Assembly (NCBI RefSeq): GCF_050920755.1 | Contig: NZ_CP158480.1 | Span: 1,364,001 to 1,428,000, forward strand | Length of the DNA stretch: 64,000 bases | Direction of reading: 5' to 3' | Source: Oligella sp050920755 | GTDB taxonomy: Bacteria; Pseudomonadota; Gammaproteobacteria; Burkholderiales; Burkholderiaceae_B | In this document: positions 42,492 to 52,550 of the stretch, one piece after another | Layout of the letters: the number at the start of each line of letters is the position of its first letter | Numbering within the stretch: position 1 is the stretch's first letter | Notes under the pieces: model-generated | Database searches by the model: none | What the model saw: only the letters and a program-made list of their open reading frames with translations | What the model was told of the DNA's origin: nothing | Program-made: the position numbers and the translations under genes

Positions 42492-43058
42492 TTATTTATT
42501 ATCTAAAACTTTGATGACTTTATCAGTGATATCAATACGCTCGCTGACCGTAACAGCATCTTGAAGAATTAAGTCATAAGATTCTGATTCAGCCAACTCA
42601 TGAATAGCGACGTTAGCCTTTTCAACAATGGTAGAAAAAGCGTCGTTACGACGACGGTTGAAATCCTCTTGGAATTCACGACGTTTACGTTGTAAGTCAG
42701 TATCTAAGTCAGTCAATTCACGCTGAGCTTTAGAGCGATCGGCATCGGACATGACCGGTGCGTTTTTCTCAAAATCCTCGTATTTTTTACGTAAACTATC
42801 CGCTAACTTCTGTAATTCCTCATCACGTTTGCCGAACTCCTCCTCAATCTGAGCTTGAGCCTCTTTGGCAGGCTTTGAGTCACGCAGAATCTTTTCAGTA
42901 TTAACAAAACCGATTTTAATACCGTCGGCAGTGGTTGGTGCCTGTTCTTCTTGAGCTAAGGCAGCCGGCGCTAATGCAAAAGAAGAAACAACAGCGGCGG
43001 AAACTAAAAGCGATTGGAGCTTACGTAAAATTAAACTTTGATTTGACGTAGTATTCAT
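42492..43058 (-). CDS. skp: Periplasmic chaperone Skp/OmpH
   Basis: Skp holds unfolded outer-membrane proteins on their way to the BAM complex. The 188-residue protein has a signal peptide (LLVSAAVVSSFALAPAALA), then IKIGFVNTEKILRDSKPAKE and a long charged coiled-coil hairpin (QAQIEEEFGKRDEELQKLAD onwards), ending with a short beta segment. It lies between bamA and lpxD, the conserved place. Confidence 0.94.
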   Translation of the reverse strand: MNTTSNQSLILRKLQSLLVSAAVVSSFALAPAALAQEEQAPTTADGIKIGFVNTEKILRDSKPAKEAQAQIEEEFGKRDEELQKLADSLRKKYEDFEKNAPVMSDADRSKAQRELTDLDTDLQRKRREFQEDFNRRRNDAFSTIVEKANVAIHELAESESYDLILQDAVTVSERIDITDKVIKVLDNK

Positions 43059-43177
43059 CTAAAAAACACCTCTGATTGAAAATTTTTTAAAGGCGATGAG
43101 TCTTTATAAAAATAACATGATAGTCGCTATAAAAATTCACCGCTAATTGTTTTTAAACAGTTTGTAACGAATGGTGC

Positions 43178-45565
43178 TTAGAAAGAAGTACCAATTTGGA
43201 ACTGGAACTGTTGCTTCTCATCACCCGGTTTGGATTTAATCGGCTTGGCGTAAGAGATTTCCAACGGACCTAAAGGCGATTGCCAAGATAAACCGATACC
43301 TGCCGAATAACGCCAGCCACACGGATCCGTTACCACTCCGCCATAGCGAGCGTTACCGGTATAACAAGTCGTTGAACCGGTGGTCGTTACCTTACCCGCA
43401 TCAGCAAAAATAAACCAACGCAAGGTACGATCCTGATTCGTGCCGGGGAACGGTAAATATAGCTGTACATTCGCTAACATACGACTGGAACCACCGAGAT
43501 AGTCACCGGATACCGGGTCACGTGAACCGAGGGATGCACCCTCATAACCCCGCACCGAACCGATACCACCTGCGTACATATTTTTGATCACCGGGAAAGG
43601 CTTGTTTTTGTTAAATGAGCGACCATAATCCACGGCGGCATTAAAAGCTAAGGTAAAGCTCTTACCTAAAGGCAGGTAATATTGACCGGAAGCGCTGGCA
43701 ACCCAATAATTCAGATCACCCACACCTACCACGGCATCTAAACTGGTACGATAACCGCGCGTCGGTGCTAAGGCACTGTCACGGGTATCTTTGGTCCAGC
43801 CGGCATTTAATAGGAAGACGTTACTCTTTTCGCCGTAAATATCAACAAACTCATGATAAGCATGTGGAATTGTAATGCCCGGGATATCGCGATCAGGTAA
43901 AGTAATGCGGTTCTGCTCAAAAGTCGCACCTAAAAAGACACGGTCATTTTCAGAAATCGGTACCCCGAAGTTCATCCCGAAACCGTAGGTACGGATACGA
44001 TAGGTACGGTCGTCCTGATCATCAACATAGTCACTATAAGGACGGTTTTCACGGAAATAAAGTGAAGTCGTACGACTGATACCGCTTCTGGTGAAATACG
44101 GATCGGTGTGGCTTAACACCGCAGCGCGATTATAACGACCGGTATTCAGCTGCAAACTTAAATCGGTACCCGAACCGAAAATATTATCCTGACTCACACC
44201 GGCCATAAATGATAATTTATCGGATGAGCCGTAGCCTACGCCCAAGTTAATTAAACCGGTCGGTTTTTCCTTAACATCGACATTAATGTCGACCTGATCG
44301 TCAGTACCGGGCACCGCTGCCTGAGTAATATCAATGGTATTAAAATAACCCAAACGGTCAATACGATCGCGTGAAGTGCTTAAACGTACTTCATCATACC
44401 AGGCAGATTCCTGCTGACGCATCTCGCGACGAATCACTTGGTCACGCGTGCGTACATTACCGCCGATATTGATACGACGCACATAAATGCGCTTACCGGG
44501 ATTGACAAAATAAGTGACATCCACCTGTTGCGTCTCAGGTTCGGTAATCGGATGTACATTAACATCGGCTAAAGCATAGCCTAACTCACCTAAACGTGAC
44601 TGAATACGGCGCACTGTCTCCTGAGCACGGCTGTTATCAAAGGTTTGACCCTCACGCTGCACGATTAAGCTACGCAGCTCCTCGTTTAAACCCAATAAGT
44701 CACCGGCTAATTGCTGCTTGCGAATGGTGTAAGGCTTACCCTCTTCCACCGTAAAGTTCAGTGAAATGTCCTTGCGGTCCGTTGAAAGGGTAACCTGCGG
44801 CTCACTGATATGGAAATCCAAATAACCGCGATTTAAATAGAAATCACGGATATTTTGCGTATCACGCTCCAAACCCTCACGTGTAAAGCGATGGGTGCCG
44901 GTAAACCAAGTCATATAACCCGGTGTGGTTTGTACCATCTCGCTACGTAAGGTAGAAGAACTGTAGGATTCATTACCTACAAAGTTAATATCGCGAATAC
45001 GTGCACGGCTGCCCTCTTGAACCTGAAAGCTGATACCCACGCGATTACCCGGTAAAGGAGTTAAGGTGTGCTCGATGGAAGCACCGTAATGCCCCTTAAG
45101 AATATACTGCGAGCGAATCTCATCCTTAGCACGATCCAATAAGGCCGGATTTAACGGTCTGCCCTCACCAAAGCCCACCTCCAGTAAAGTACTGTTTAGC
45201 TGCTTGTCATTAAACGCATTCATCCCCTCATAAATGACAGAGGTGATAATCGGACGCTCAACCACCTGAATATCGACAATACGATTATGCGTTGTGATAT
45301 TTACATCATCAAACAAACCGGTAGCATAAAGACGCTGCACGGTATCTGTGGCCTGCGCCTCAGTAAAAGTACCGCCTACACCGACCGGCAAATAGCTGAA
45401 GACCATCCCCGGTTCAGCACTTTGTAAACCTGTAACGCGAATATCCTGTACCACAAAAGGTGAAAAAGCCAAACCCTTAAGCGGTAATAGCACCGCTAAT
45501 GAAAGAGCTGATAAATTCAATGCCAAGGATTTTTTGTTATGGGTAAAGTTTGGGCGTAAACGCAT
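43178..45565 (-). CDS. bamA: BamA, outer membrane protein assembly factor
   Basis: BamA is the essential core of the beta-barrel assembly machinery. The 795-residue protein has a signal peptide (LALNLSALSLAVLLPLKGLAF), five POTRA domains (first FVVQDIRVTGLQSAEPGMVF) to about residue 420, and a 16-strand barrel with IGSVRGYEGASLGSRDP and DAGKV segments and a C-terminal phenylalanine (FQFQIGTSF), the outer-membrane signal. The ATG at 45565 has AGGA upstream and starts the signal peptide; 18 earlier codons are open but not conserved. Confidence 0.97.
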   Translation of the reverse strand: MRLRPNFTHNKKSLALNLSALSLAVLLPLKGLAFSPFVVQDIRVTGLQSAEPGMVFSYLPVGVGGTFTEAQATDTVQRLYATGLFDDVNITTHNRIVDIQVVERPIITSVIYEGMNAFNDKQLNSTLLEVGFGEGRPLNPALLDRAKDEIRSQYILKGHYGASIEHTLTPLPGNRVGISFQVQEGSRARIRDINFVGNESYSSSTLRSEMVQTTPGYMTWFTGTHRFTREGLERDTQNIRDFYLNRGYLDFHISEPQVTLSTDRKDISLNFTVEEGKPYTIRKQQLAGDLLGLNEELRSLIVQREGQTFDNSRAQETVRRIQSRLGELGYALADVNVHPITEPETQQVDVTYFVNPGKRIYVRRINIGGNVRTRDQVIRREMRQQESAWYDEVRLSTSRDRIDRLGYFNTIDITQAAVPGTDDQVDINVDVKEKPTGLINLGVGYGSSDKLSFMAGVSQDNIFGSGTDLSLQLNTGRYNRAAVLSHTDPYFTRSGISRTTSLYFRENRPYSDYVDDQDDRTYRIRTYGFGMNFGVPISENDRVFLGATFEQNRITLPDRDIPGITIPHAYHEFVDIYGEKSNVFLLNAGWTKDTRDSALAPTRGYRTSLDAVVGVGDLNYWVASASGQYYLPLGKSFTLAFNAAVDYGRSFNKNKPFPVIKNMYAGGIGSVRGYEGASLGSRDPVSGDYLGGSSRMLANVQLYLPFPGTNQDRTLRWFIFADAGKVTTTGSTTCYTGNARYGGVVTDPCGWRYSAGIGLSWQSPLGPLEISYAKPIKSKPGDEKQQFQFQIGTSF

Positions 45566-45734
45566 CAACAATCCTTTATGTCTAAGAAAACTGCCTAAAA
45601 CAAAAGCCGATAAGGGCATAATTAAAAAGCTGATTTACAATTTTATGACAAATCAGCTAATATTGTTAGCAAAGTCAAACGAACCGTAAAACTAATCAAT
45701 TATGCCACTTGATTAAGGCTTATTTATGATTTTT

Positions 45735-47198
45735 TTATAAAAGTCGGAAAATATCACTGCTAAATGCCAGAACCATCAGCATTAAGAGCATAAAATAGCC
45801 TATCCGATGAATTTGCTGCAGCACCGCTTCGGGTAATGGCTTACCGCGCAGCCCCTCAATCGCACAAATTACCATCTGCCCACCATCCAAGGCCGGAACA
45901 GGTAGTAAATTTAATACCCCGATACTCAAACTGATTAAAGCAATAAATGAAATAAACGGCCAAATCCCCGCTTGCGCTACCTTGCCCGAATAATCTGCAA
46001 TCGTAATAGGACCACTGAGATTGCGCCAAGAAACCTCACCTTGAATCATTTTACCCACCACACTTAAAGACATGGTTGCTAAATCATAAGTTTTACTAAC
46101 CGCACGACTGACACTTTCCACTAGTCCATAGCGTACCGTCATGGTTGGTAAATCAGCCGCTAAACGCACACCGGCACGACCGAAACTTTGTCCCTCTTCA
46201 GTGACCCTTTCAGGCGTCAGGCGCAGTTGTATACCGGCTTTATCACGCTCCACATTAAGGCAAAGGCTTTGTTCCGGATGCGTTTTAAATGCCTGCATTA
46301 AATTTGTCAATCCAAAAGCACTGTCAGCGGATGTGGCACCGGCGTCTGATGAGGAAGTGCTGCTTAAAGTGCTTAAAGTGTTTAAAGGCTCACAAAAACC
46401 GCTGATAATATCCCCCTCTCGCAGACCGGCTCGGGACGCTGCACTATCAGCAATAACATCAACCACTCTAACCCGTGAAGTATCCAAAACAAAACCGCTT
46501 TCACGCATTAAATCACGATTTTCAAGTGTGCCATCCAGCGGATTAAAGTGAATCACCAAGTTCTCTCTAGGATAAGAAGCCAGTCGTTGCTCTAAATCAC
46601 GAATATGATCGGGTAGCGATCGGCTATCCACCTGACGAATCACGCTCAAGCGGGCTTCACGGCCAAAATGCAAGGGATCCAGCAAGGCTTCATTTACTTG
46701 AGCCCAACTGTAGCCGGGCTTGCCATTCACCTCTACAATCAAGTCCTGACGTCGCAAACCGGCCTCGGCGGCAAGTGTCGCCGCAGGTGGCTCAGCCAAG
46801 ATAGCGACCACCTGACGCTCACCCTTAAGATTAAGACCGCTATAAATCAGAATCGCCAAAATAAAGCTAAACAATGGCCCCGCCGCAAACACCACAAATC
46901 GATGCCAAGGCGTTACCGCTTCAATCGGTTTAGCTTGCAGCCCCTCTGCACGATTCAGCAGTGTAGTGTATTGTGGGGAATCAATGGACAATGGTTTTAC
47001 ATAGCCACCTAAAGGCAAAGCACTGAGTGCCCATTCGCAGCCGTGCTGATCAGTTTTTTTAAAAATCACCTTGCCGAAACCGAGCGAGAAACGTTCTACA
47101 TGAATACCGAAAAGACGACATGCCAGATAATGTCCCCATTCGTGAAAAACGACGACAATACTGATAGTGATTAAAAAACTGATAAGAGTTGTCAGCAT
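45735..47198 (-). CDS. rseP: RseP, site-2 intramembrane zinc protease
   Basis: RseP cleaves membrane-anchored anti-sigma factors and signal-peptide remnants inside the inner membrane. The 487-residue protein has the zinc motif HEWGH (19-23) in the first helix, PDZ-type regions (LRRQDLIVEVNGKPGYSW, SRAGLREGDIISGF), NLLPVPALDGGQM carrying the third ligand, and four membrane segments. It is about 35 residues longer than E. coli RseP, partly through a Ser/Thr-rich insertion in the second PDZ encoded by a 9-bp tandem repeat (46362-46388). It could in principle process the membrane-bound sigma/anti-sigma fusion in this window, which is speculation. Confidence 0.96.
   Translation of the reverse strand: MLTTLISFLITISIVVVFHEWGHYLACRLFGIHVERFSLGFGKVIFKKTDQHGCEWALSALPLGGYVKPLSIDSPQYTTLLNRAEGLQAKPIEAVTPWHRFVVFAAGPLFSFILAILIYSGLNLKGERQVVAILAEPPAATLAAEAGLRRQDLIVEVNGKPGYSWAQVNEALLDPLHFGREARLSVIRQVDSRSLPDHIRDLEQRLASYPRENLVIHFNPLDGTLENRDLMRESGFVLDTSRVRVVDVIADSAASRAGLREGDIISGFCEPLNTLSTLSSTSSSDAGATSADSAFGLTNLMQAFKTHPEQSLCLNVERDKAGIQLRLTPERVTEEGQSFGRAGVRLAADLPTMTVRYGLVESVSRAVSKTYDLATMSLSVVGKMIQGEVSWRNLSGPITIADYSGKVAQAGIWPFISFIALISLSIGVLNLLPVPALDGGQMVICAIEGLRGKPLPEAVLQQIHRIGYFMLLMLMVLAFSSDIFRLL
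46362..46388. repeat. In-frame 9-bp tandem repeat inside rseP
   Basis: GCTTAAAGT occurs twice in tandem (46362-46370, 46371-46379), followed by the variant GTTTAAAGG (46380-46388). On the coding strand this gives a TLSTLS repeat in a serine-rich loop. Nine-base units change length without breaking the frame. Confidence 0.8.
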
Positions 47199-47316
47199 GA
47201 AAAAACTCTGATTACGCTATTAAAAAAATTGACCGAAGAAGACGGCATAGGCCATAAGCACTGCAAAGCCTTAGCCGGTCTTAAGATACGCTACTGCCGG
47301 GCCTTTAGCCTTTAGG

Positions 47317-48495
47317 TCAGGCAATAAATTGAGCTAAACGCGCTGCGGATTTGCTACGCACCTCATGATCCAAGGCATGCACTGCATCAATGGAATCGAC
47401 AGCTTGGGACCAGTTTTGTTCCAGCATCAAAGCAATCAGTCTCGGAATATCGGTAAACTTAATTTGATTATCCAGAAAAGCCGCAACCGCTACTTCATTT
47501 GCCCCATTTAGCACAATTGTACTTTGCTGTCCGGCGTTCATGGCTTGGTAAGCCAAATCCAAACAAGGATAACGTGCTAAATCCGGCAATCTGAAATTCA
47601 ATTGACACAACTGACTCAATTCAAATTCAGGTGCCTGATTAGTCACACGATTAGGATAAGCCAGAGCATAGGAAATCGGGATTCGCATATCGGAATGCCC
47701 TAATTGCGCAAGAATTGAACCGTCACGATAGTGCACCATGGAGTGTACGATACTTTCAGGATGTACCACCACCTTGATTTTATCCAGTGGCATATCAAAT
47801 AACCACTTCGCCTCGATGACTTCTAAGCCCTTATTCAGCATCGTTGCCGAATCAACCGAGATCTTACGACCCATCGACCAATTAGGATGCTTACAGGCCT
47901 GCGCCGGGGTTACGCTATCCAATATACTAATATCCGTATCTCTAAAAGGGCCACCCGAAGCCGTTAGAATAATTTCCTTAATCTGTGAGGCTTGCATCGG
48001 TTGCGCCAGGCATTGAAAAATCGCATTATGCTCACTATCAATGGGCAATAACTCCGCCCCACTCTGCTTAACGGCCTCCATAAAGAGCTGACCGGAAGCC
48101 ACCAAAGCCTCTTTATTAGCCAACAGAATACGCTTACCCGCTTGTGCGGCCGCATAAGCTGAAGCCAAACCGGCGGTACCCACGATAGCGCAAACCACCG
48201 TATCAACCTCGCTATCAATCGCCGTTTCAACCAAAGCCTCGGCCCCCAAACGAATGTCAGGCAAGCCTTTATCGCCGGGCCATAAGCTGATAAATTTTTG
48301 TTTAGCTTCTTGATTAGGGACAATAACGACCTTAGGTTGATGTTGCTGGCTCAGTGCAACAAGCTTATCGACTTGATTAAACGCACTGATGGCATATACT
48401 TCAAACGCTTCCGGGTGAGTCGCAACCACATCCAAAGTACTTTGACCTATTGAACCGGTCGCTCCAAGTAAGCAAATCCGTTGAGCTTTGGCCAT
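47317..48495 (-). CDS. dxr: 1-deoxy-D-xylulose 5-phosphate reductoisomerase
   Basis: Dxr makes MEP in the non-mevalonate isoprenoid pathway. The 392-residue protein has the NADPH motif CLLGATGSIGQSTLDVV, LLANKEALVASGQLF, LPIDSEHNAIFQCL (metal-binding Asp and Glu), HPNWSMGRKISVDSATMLNK and HPESIVHSMVHY. It lies 19 bases after cdsA; the 118-base gap before rseP holds only a weak imperfect hairpin. Confidence 0.97.
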   Translation of the reverse strand: MAKAQRICLLGATGSIGQSTLDVVATHPEAFEVYAISAFNQVDKLVALSQQHQPKVVIVPNQEAKQKFISLWPGDKGLPDIRLGAEALVETAIDSEVDTVVCAIVGTAGLASAYAAAQAGKRILLANKEALVASGQLFMEAVKQSGAELLPIDSEHNAIFQCLAQPMQASQIKEIILTASGGPFRDTDISILDSVTPAQACKHPNWSMGRKISVDSATMLNKGLEVIEAKWLFDMPLDKIKVVVHPESIVHSMVHYRDGSILAQLGHSDMRIPISYALAYPNRVTNQAPEFELSQLCQLNFRLPDLARYPCLDLAYQAMNAGQQSTIVLNGANEVAVAAFLDNQIKFTDIPRLIALMLEQNWSQAVDSIDAVHALDHEVRSKSAARLAQFIA

Positions 48496-48514
48496 TTAGA
48501 TTACCCCTAAATCT

Positions 48515-49396
48515 TTAAGCTTGAAATATATAGATTAATAAAAATGTCAATGGTGTGACCACCAAAGCCGAGTCAAGACGATCCCAAACGCCACCGTGAC
48601 CCGGTAATATCTTACTGGAATCCTTTAAACCGGCACGGCGTTTCATCAACGACTCATATAAGTCGCCCATAATCGAATAAATACTGAGAATAATGCCACT
48701 TAACACCAGCACTAAGAGATTACTTTGCTTTAATAAAATACCGCCAAAAGAACTTGGACTCAAATAAGCACTAAGCAATAACCAAAGCGTAGCCGCCGCG
48801 ATACCGCAAATCGCACCGGAGCGAGTTTTTCCCGGACTAATTGCCGCTGCCAATTTAGAACCCCCGAAATAACGGCCACCGAAATAGGCAAAACTATCGG
48901 CACACCAAATTAAAATAAAATAAGACAGTACAAACCAGGAGCCTAAATATTGGACAAAAAACACCAGTGCCAAAGCAGTGGCAGCCACGGTTAGAAAACC
49001 GAATACACTATGAAAAAGTGCCTGAGCTTTATGCTCGGTTTGCGCCCTTTGCAACACAAATGGCACGATAAATAACCAGATAAAGGCACTAATCGCACTG
49101 AAAATAAAGCTTAACTGAAACAGCGTGCCATCAGACAAATGTGCAATACTCGACCCATCTGCACGACAGCTCGGTAAATTAAAGGTAAAGTAAATCGCCA
49201 CCAGCGTCAACACGGCGGCGGTCACAAAGCCCGGCGCTTGATAGCGCCTATCCAAGCTGATACGCCACCACTCTGCCAAGGTTAAGCCTGACGCTATCAC
49301 ACAAAAGACGGCAAAATAAACACTTTGCTCAAGCGATAACAGCACGGCAAGAATGATTAATAATACAACTGCCGTTATCAGGCGTTCACGCAACAT
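48515..49396 (-). CDS. cdsA: Phosphatidate cytidylyltransferase
   Basis: CdsA makes CDP-diacylglycerol for phospholipid synthesis in the inner membrane. The 293-residue protein has about eight membrane segments and the family signature SLMKRRAGLKDSSKILPGHG followed by GVWDRLDS near the C-terminus. It lies between uppS and dxr. Confidence 0.96.
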   Translation of the reverse strand: MLRERLITAVVLLIILAVLLSLEQSVYFAVFCVIASGLTLAEWWRISLDRRYQAPGFVTAAVLTLVAIYFTFNLPSCRADGSSIAHLSDGTLFQLSFIFSAISAFIWLFIVPFVLQRAQTEHKAQALFHSVFGFLTVAATALALVFFVQYLGSWFVLSYFILIWCADSFAYFGGRYFGGSKLAAAISPGKTRSGAICGIAAATLWLLLSAYLSPSSFGGILLKQSNLLVLVLSGIILSIYSIMGDLYESLMKRRAGLKDSSKILPGHGGVWDRLDSALVVTPLTFLLIYIFQA

Positions 49397-49420
49397 AAAA
49401 CTCTCGATTGGGGAATAAAT

Positions 49421-50164
49421 TTATTTTAATAATTGAGCACTGGTTTGACCGAAACGACGCTCTCGCCCGGCATACCAAGCCAATGCCTCATCCAAATGCT
49501 CGGCCTTAATATCAGGCCAATACGTCGGCGTAAAATAAAGCTCGGTATAAGCTAATTGCCAAATCAGAAAATTTGAGATCCGTTGCTCACCACCGGTACG
49601 AATAAATAAATCCGGCTCCGGTGCCCAAGCCATGCTGAGATACTTATCAAACTCCGCTTCATCCACCGCACGCTCGGGATGTGCGCCATGGGCTGCCATA
49701 TAGCGTCGAAAAGCCGTCAAAATATCCCAGCGACCACCATAATTCGCAGCGATGGTAAGATAAAGGAAGTCATTATCCCTGGTTTGCTCCTCAGCTTTGG
49801 CAATTAATTCCTGAATTTGTGGACTAAAGGCGCTGATGTCACCAACTACTCTCAGATGTATGCCGTTTTTATCCAAGGTTTTAACCTCTTTTTGCAAAGA
49901 GCGCAAAAAAAGGCGCATCAATAAGTCCACCTCTTCCTTTGGACGACGCCAATTTTCAGAGCTGAAACTGAATAATGTCAGATACTTAATACCCTTTTCA
50001 GCACAGTAGCGCACAATACGACGTACCGCATTTATCCCTCGAAGATGACCTGCGGTACGCGGTAGATGACGCTCGGTCGCCCAGCGACCATTACCGTCCA
50101 TCACCACAGCCAAATGCTGTGGTATGGCGGATACGGCAGGCACAGCCTGCGTAGAACTAATCAT
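49421..50164 (-). CDS. uppS: Undecaprenyl diphosphate synthase (cis-prenyltransferase)
   Basis: UppS makes the C55 lipid carrier for peptidoglycan and O-antigen. The 247-residue protein has the active-site AVVMDGNGRWA near the N-terminus, LTLFSFSSENWRRPKEEVDL, and EPDLFIRTGGEQRISNFLIW. The ATG at 50164 is used; a GTG two codons upstream is also possible. Neither has a strong ribosome site. Confidence 0.97.
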   Translation of the reverse strand: MISSTQAVPAVSAIPQHLAVVMDGNGRWATERHLPRTAGHLRGINAVRRIVRYCAEKGIKYLTLFSFSSENWRRPKEEVDLLMRLFLRSLQKEVKTLDKNGIHLRVVGDISAFSPQIQELIAKAEEQTRDNDFLYLTIAANYGGRWDILTAFRRYMAAHGAHPERAVDEAEFDKYLSMAWAPEPDLFIRTGGEQRISNFLIWQLAYTELYFTPTYWPDIKAEHLDEALAWYAGRERRFGQTSAQLLK

Positions 50165-50194
50165 TGACACCGGTAAATAGAGATAATAACTGCA

Positions 50195-50755
50195 CTAAAC
50201 AGTCATTACCTCTTCCTCTTTACGAGTCACTAATGCATCAACCTCTTTGACGAACTTATCGGTAAGTTCCTGAACGACGGTTTGATAGCGACGCTCATCA
50301 TCTTCAGAGATCTCCTTGTCCTTAAGTAAGTTTTTAAGACCATCATTAGCCTCGCGACGTAGGTTACGGATAGCGACCTTGGCATCCTCACCCTCGGCAC
50401 GGACAACGCGGGTTAACTCACGACGACGCTCTTCAGTTAAGGCAGGCATCGGTACACGAATTAAATCGCCGATAGGTACCGGATTTAAGCCCAGATCAGA
50501 CTCGCGAATAGCCTTTTCAACCACGGAAAGCATATTTTTTTCCCAAGGCTGTACACTTAAAGCGCGTGCATCAATGACGGTAACATTAGCCACTTGGCTG
50601 ATCGGAACCATTGAACCGTAGTAATCCACCTGTACGTGGTCTAATAAGCCGGTATGCGCACGACCGGTGCGGATTTTGGCTAAATTTGTGGTTAAACTCT
50701 CGATTGACTTACCCATGCGGGTTTCAGCCGACTTAATAATCTCACTTGTACTCAT
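50195..50755 (-). CDS. frr: Ribosome recycling factor
   Basis: RRF splits post-termination ribosomes together with EF-G. The 186-residue protein has the family segments LAKIRTGRAHTGLLDHVQVD, YYGSMVPISQVANVTV, IRVPMPALTEERRRELTRVV and a charged three-helix-bundle C-terminus. It follows pyrH by 35 bases, the usual order. Confidence 0.97.
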   Translation of the reverse strand: MSTSEIIKSAETRMGKSIESLTTNLAKIRTGRAHTGLLDHVQVDYYGSMVPISQVANVTVIDARALSVQPWEKNMLSVVEKAIRESDLGLNPVPIGDLIRVPMPALTEERRRELTRVVRAEGEDAKVAIRNLRREANDGLKNLLKDKEISEDDERRYQTVVQELTDKFVKEVDALVTRKEEEVMTV

Positions 50756-50790
50756 ACTGTTTTTATCTCTTAGCTAATCATTATTTAATA

Positions 50791-51510
50791 CTAGACGTGC
50801 ACCAAAGTACCCTCATCCTCACCGCGAATCACACGCTCTAAAGCGCCCTGCTTATTGATGGAGAATACGTTAATCGGTAGCTTCTGATCTCGACATAAGG
50901 CAAAAGCCGTGGCATCCATCACCTCAAGGCGCTTAGAAATTGCCTCATCAAAGGTGATATTGCTATAACGAGTGGCCTTAGGATCCTTATTAGGGTCGGC
51001 CGTATAGATACCGTCAACCTTGGTCGCTTTAAGCACAATCTCGGCGCCAATCTCGGCGCCGCGTAAAGCTGCTGCCGTATCAGTGGTAAAGAATGGATTA
51101 CCGGTACCGCCGGCAAAAATCACGACCTTGTGCTCCTCAAGGTATCTTAAGGCCTTAGGACGAATATAAGGCTCAACGACTTGATCAATACTAATCGCCG
51201 ACTGCACACGAGCCACCACATCGTGACTCTTAAGCGCATCCTGTAACGCTAAAGCGTTCATGACCGTGGCCAGCATACCCATGTAGTCGGCAGTTGCCCG
51301 ATCCATACCCTGCGCACCCGGCGCCACACCGCGGAAAATATTACCACCGCCGATAACAATGGCTAATTCCACACCCATCTTGGCGATTTCAGCGACTTCC
51401 CGGGTCATGCGGCTAATCGTTTGACGATTAATACCGAATGCATCATCACCCATCAGTGCTTCGCCGGAGAGCTTTAATAAAACTCGTTTATAAGCAATTT
51501 CACTACTCAT
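50791..51510 (-). CDS. pyrH: UMP kinase
   Basis: PyrH phosphorylates UMP to UDP. The 239-residue protein starts YKRVLLKLSGEALMGDDAFG, then IVIGGGNIFRGVA, the VIFAGGTGNPFFTTDTAAAL core and ATKVDGIYTADPNKDP. The ATG at 51510 is chosen; 22 earlier open codons overlap the tsf terminator region and are not conserved. A terminator separates it from tsf, so pyrH probably has its own promoter as well. Confidence 0.97.
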   Translation of the reverse strand: MSSEIAYKRVLLKLSGEALMGDDAFGINRQTISRMTREVAEIAKMGVELAIVIGGGNIFRGVAPGAQGMDRATADYMGMLATVMNALALQDALKSHDVVARVQSAISIDQVVEPYIRPKALRYLEEHKVVIFAGGTGNPFFTTDTAAALRGAEIGAEIVLKATKVDGIYTADPNKDPKATRYSNITFDEAISKRLEVMDATAFALCRDQKLPINVFSINKQGALERVIRGEDEGTLVHV

Positions 51511-51579
51511 TTGCGCACCATATAAAAAGACTTGCCCCATTTTATCAAAGTTTGATGCTTTAATAGGGTCATGCATAAA

Positions 51580-51608
51580 AAAACCGAGATCTTATGAATC
51601 TCGGTTTT
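51580..51608 (-). terminator. Rho-independent terminator after tsf
   Basis: AAAACCGAGAT (51580-51590) and ATCTCGGTTTT (51598-51608) form an 11-bp stem with a 7-base loop. On the minus strand a run of seven T follows. It lies about 50 bases past the tsf stop and before pyrH. Confidence 0.88.
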
Positions 51609-51659
51609 AGTCATTATCAAAGCCGGCAAATGCCGTAACTCCGATAATTTAAGGATAAA

Positions 51660-52535
51660 TTATAGAGAAGATTGAGCAGCGGCAACTTCAGCAGCAAAGT
51701 CCTCTTGCTTTTTCTCAATACCTTCACCAACCACGTAAAGTGCGAATGCTTTAACAGAGCCATTATTAGCTTTTAGCATTTGTGCAACGGATTGCTTATC
51801 ATCCTTAACAAACGGTTGAGAAACTAAAGCTACTTCCTTAAGGTATTTAGCAACTGTACCCTCAACAATACGATCGATAATATCAGCAGGCTTACCCTCT
51901 TCTTCAGCTTTTTGCTTAGCGACAGAGCGTTCAGTTTCAATTAACTCGGCAGGTACACCGTCTTGATCTAAAGCTTTGGGACGAGAAGCAGCTACGTGCA
52001 TGGCCAGATCCTTACCAACCTCATCAGAACCGCTGAAATCGACCAGTACACCGATACGACCGCCGTGGTTGTACTGAGCTAATTTGTCGCTTGTTTCAAA
52101 ACGCTCGAAACGACGTACGGAGATATTTTCACCGATTTTACCAACTAAAGCGGCACGTACGGACTCAACCGTACCGTCGCGGAAAGGTGTTGCATTTAAA
52201 GCCTCTAAATCGGCAGGATTTGTCTCGGCAACTAATTTAGTAACGTCATTAACAAATGCGATGAAGTCATCGTTTTTAGAAACGAAGTCAGTTTCGCAGT
52301 TAACCTCAACTAAAGCACCGGTTTTAGCATCATCAGCAACATAAATACCGACTAAGCCTTCAGCAGTAATACGGCTGGCAGCTTTGCTGGCTTTATTACC
52401 TAATTTAACACGCAAAATCTCTTCTGCACGAGCCATATCGCCGTCAGCTTCAGTTAAAGCCTTTTTACACTCCATCATAGGTGCATCGGTTTTTTCACGT
52501 AGTTCTTTGACCATTGCAGCGGTAATTGCAGCCAT
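51660..52535 (-). CDS. tsf: Elongation factor Ts
   Basis: EF-Ts exchanges GDP for GTP on EF-Tu. The 291-residue protein has the UBA-like N-terminus (MVKELREKTDAPMMECKKAL), EGLVGIYV, GALVEVNCETDFVSKNDDF and MHVAASRPKAL. The ATG at 52535 is preceded by GGAG. It lies behind rpsB with a terminator-like hairpin between them. Confidence 0.97.
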   Translation of the reverse strand: MAAITAAMVKELREKTDAPMMECKKALTEADGDMARAEEILRVKLGNKASKAASRITAEGLVGIYVADDAKTGALVEVNCETDFVSKNDDFIAFVNDVTKLVAETNPADLEALNATPFRDGTVESVRAALVGKIGENISVRRFERFETSDKLAQYNHGGRIGVLVDFSGSDEVGKDLAMHVAASRPKALDQDGVPAELIETERSVAKQKAEEEGKPADIIDRIVEGTVAKYLKEVALVSQPFVKDDKQSVAQMLKANNGSVKAFALYVVGEGIEKKQEDFAAEVAAAQSSL

Positions 52536-52550
52536 GTAATTCTCCAAAAG

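Noticed and set aside
47221..47300. Imperfect hairpin in the rseP-dxr gap
   Set aside because: GACCG/CGGTC and GGC..GGC/GCC..GCC pairings exist, but with mismatches and no T-run; too weak to call.
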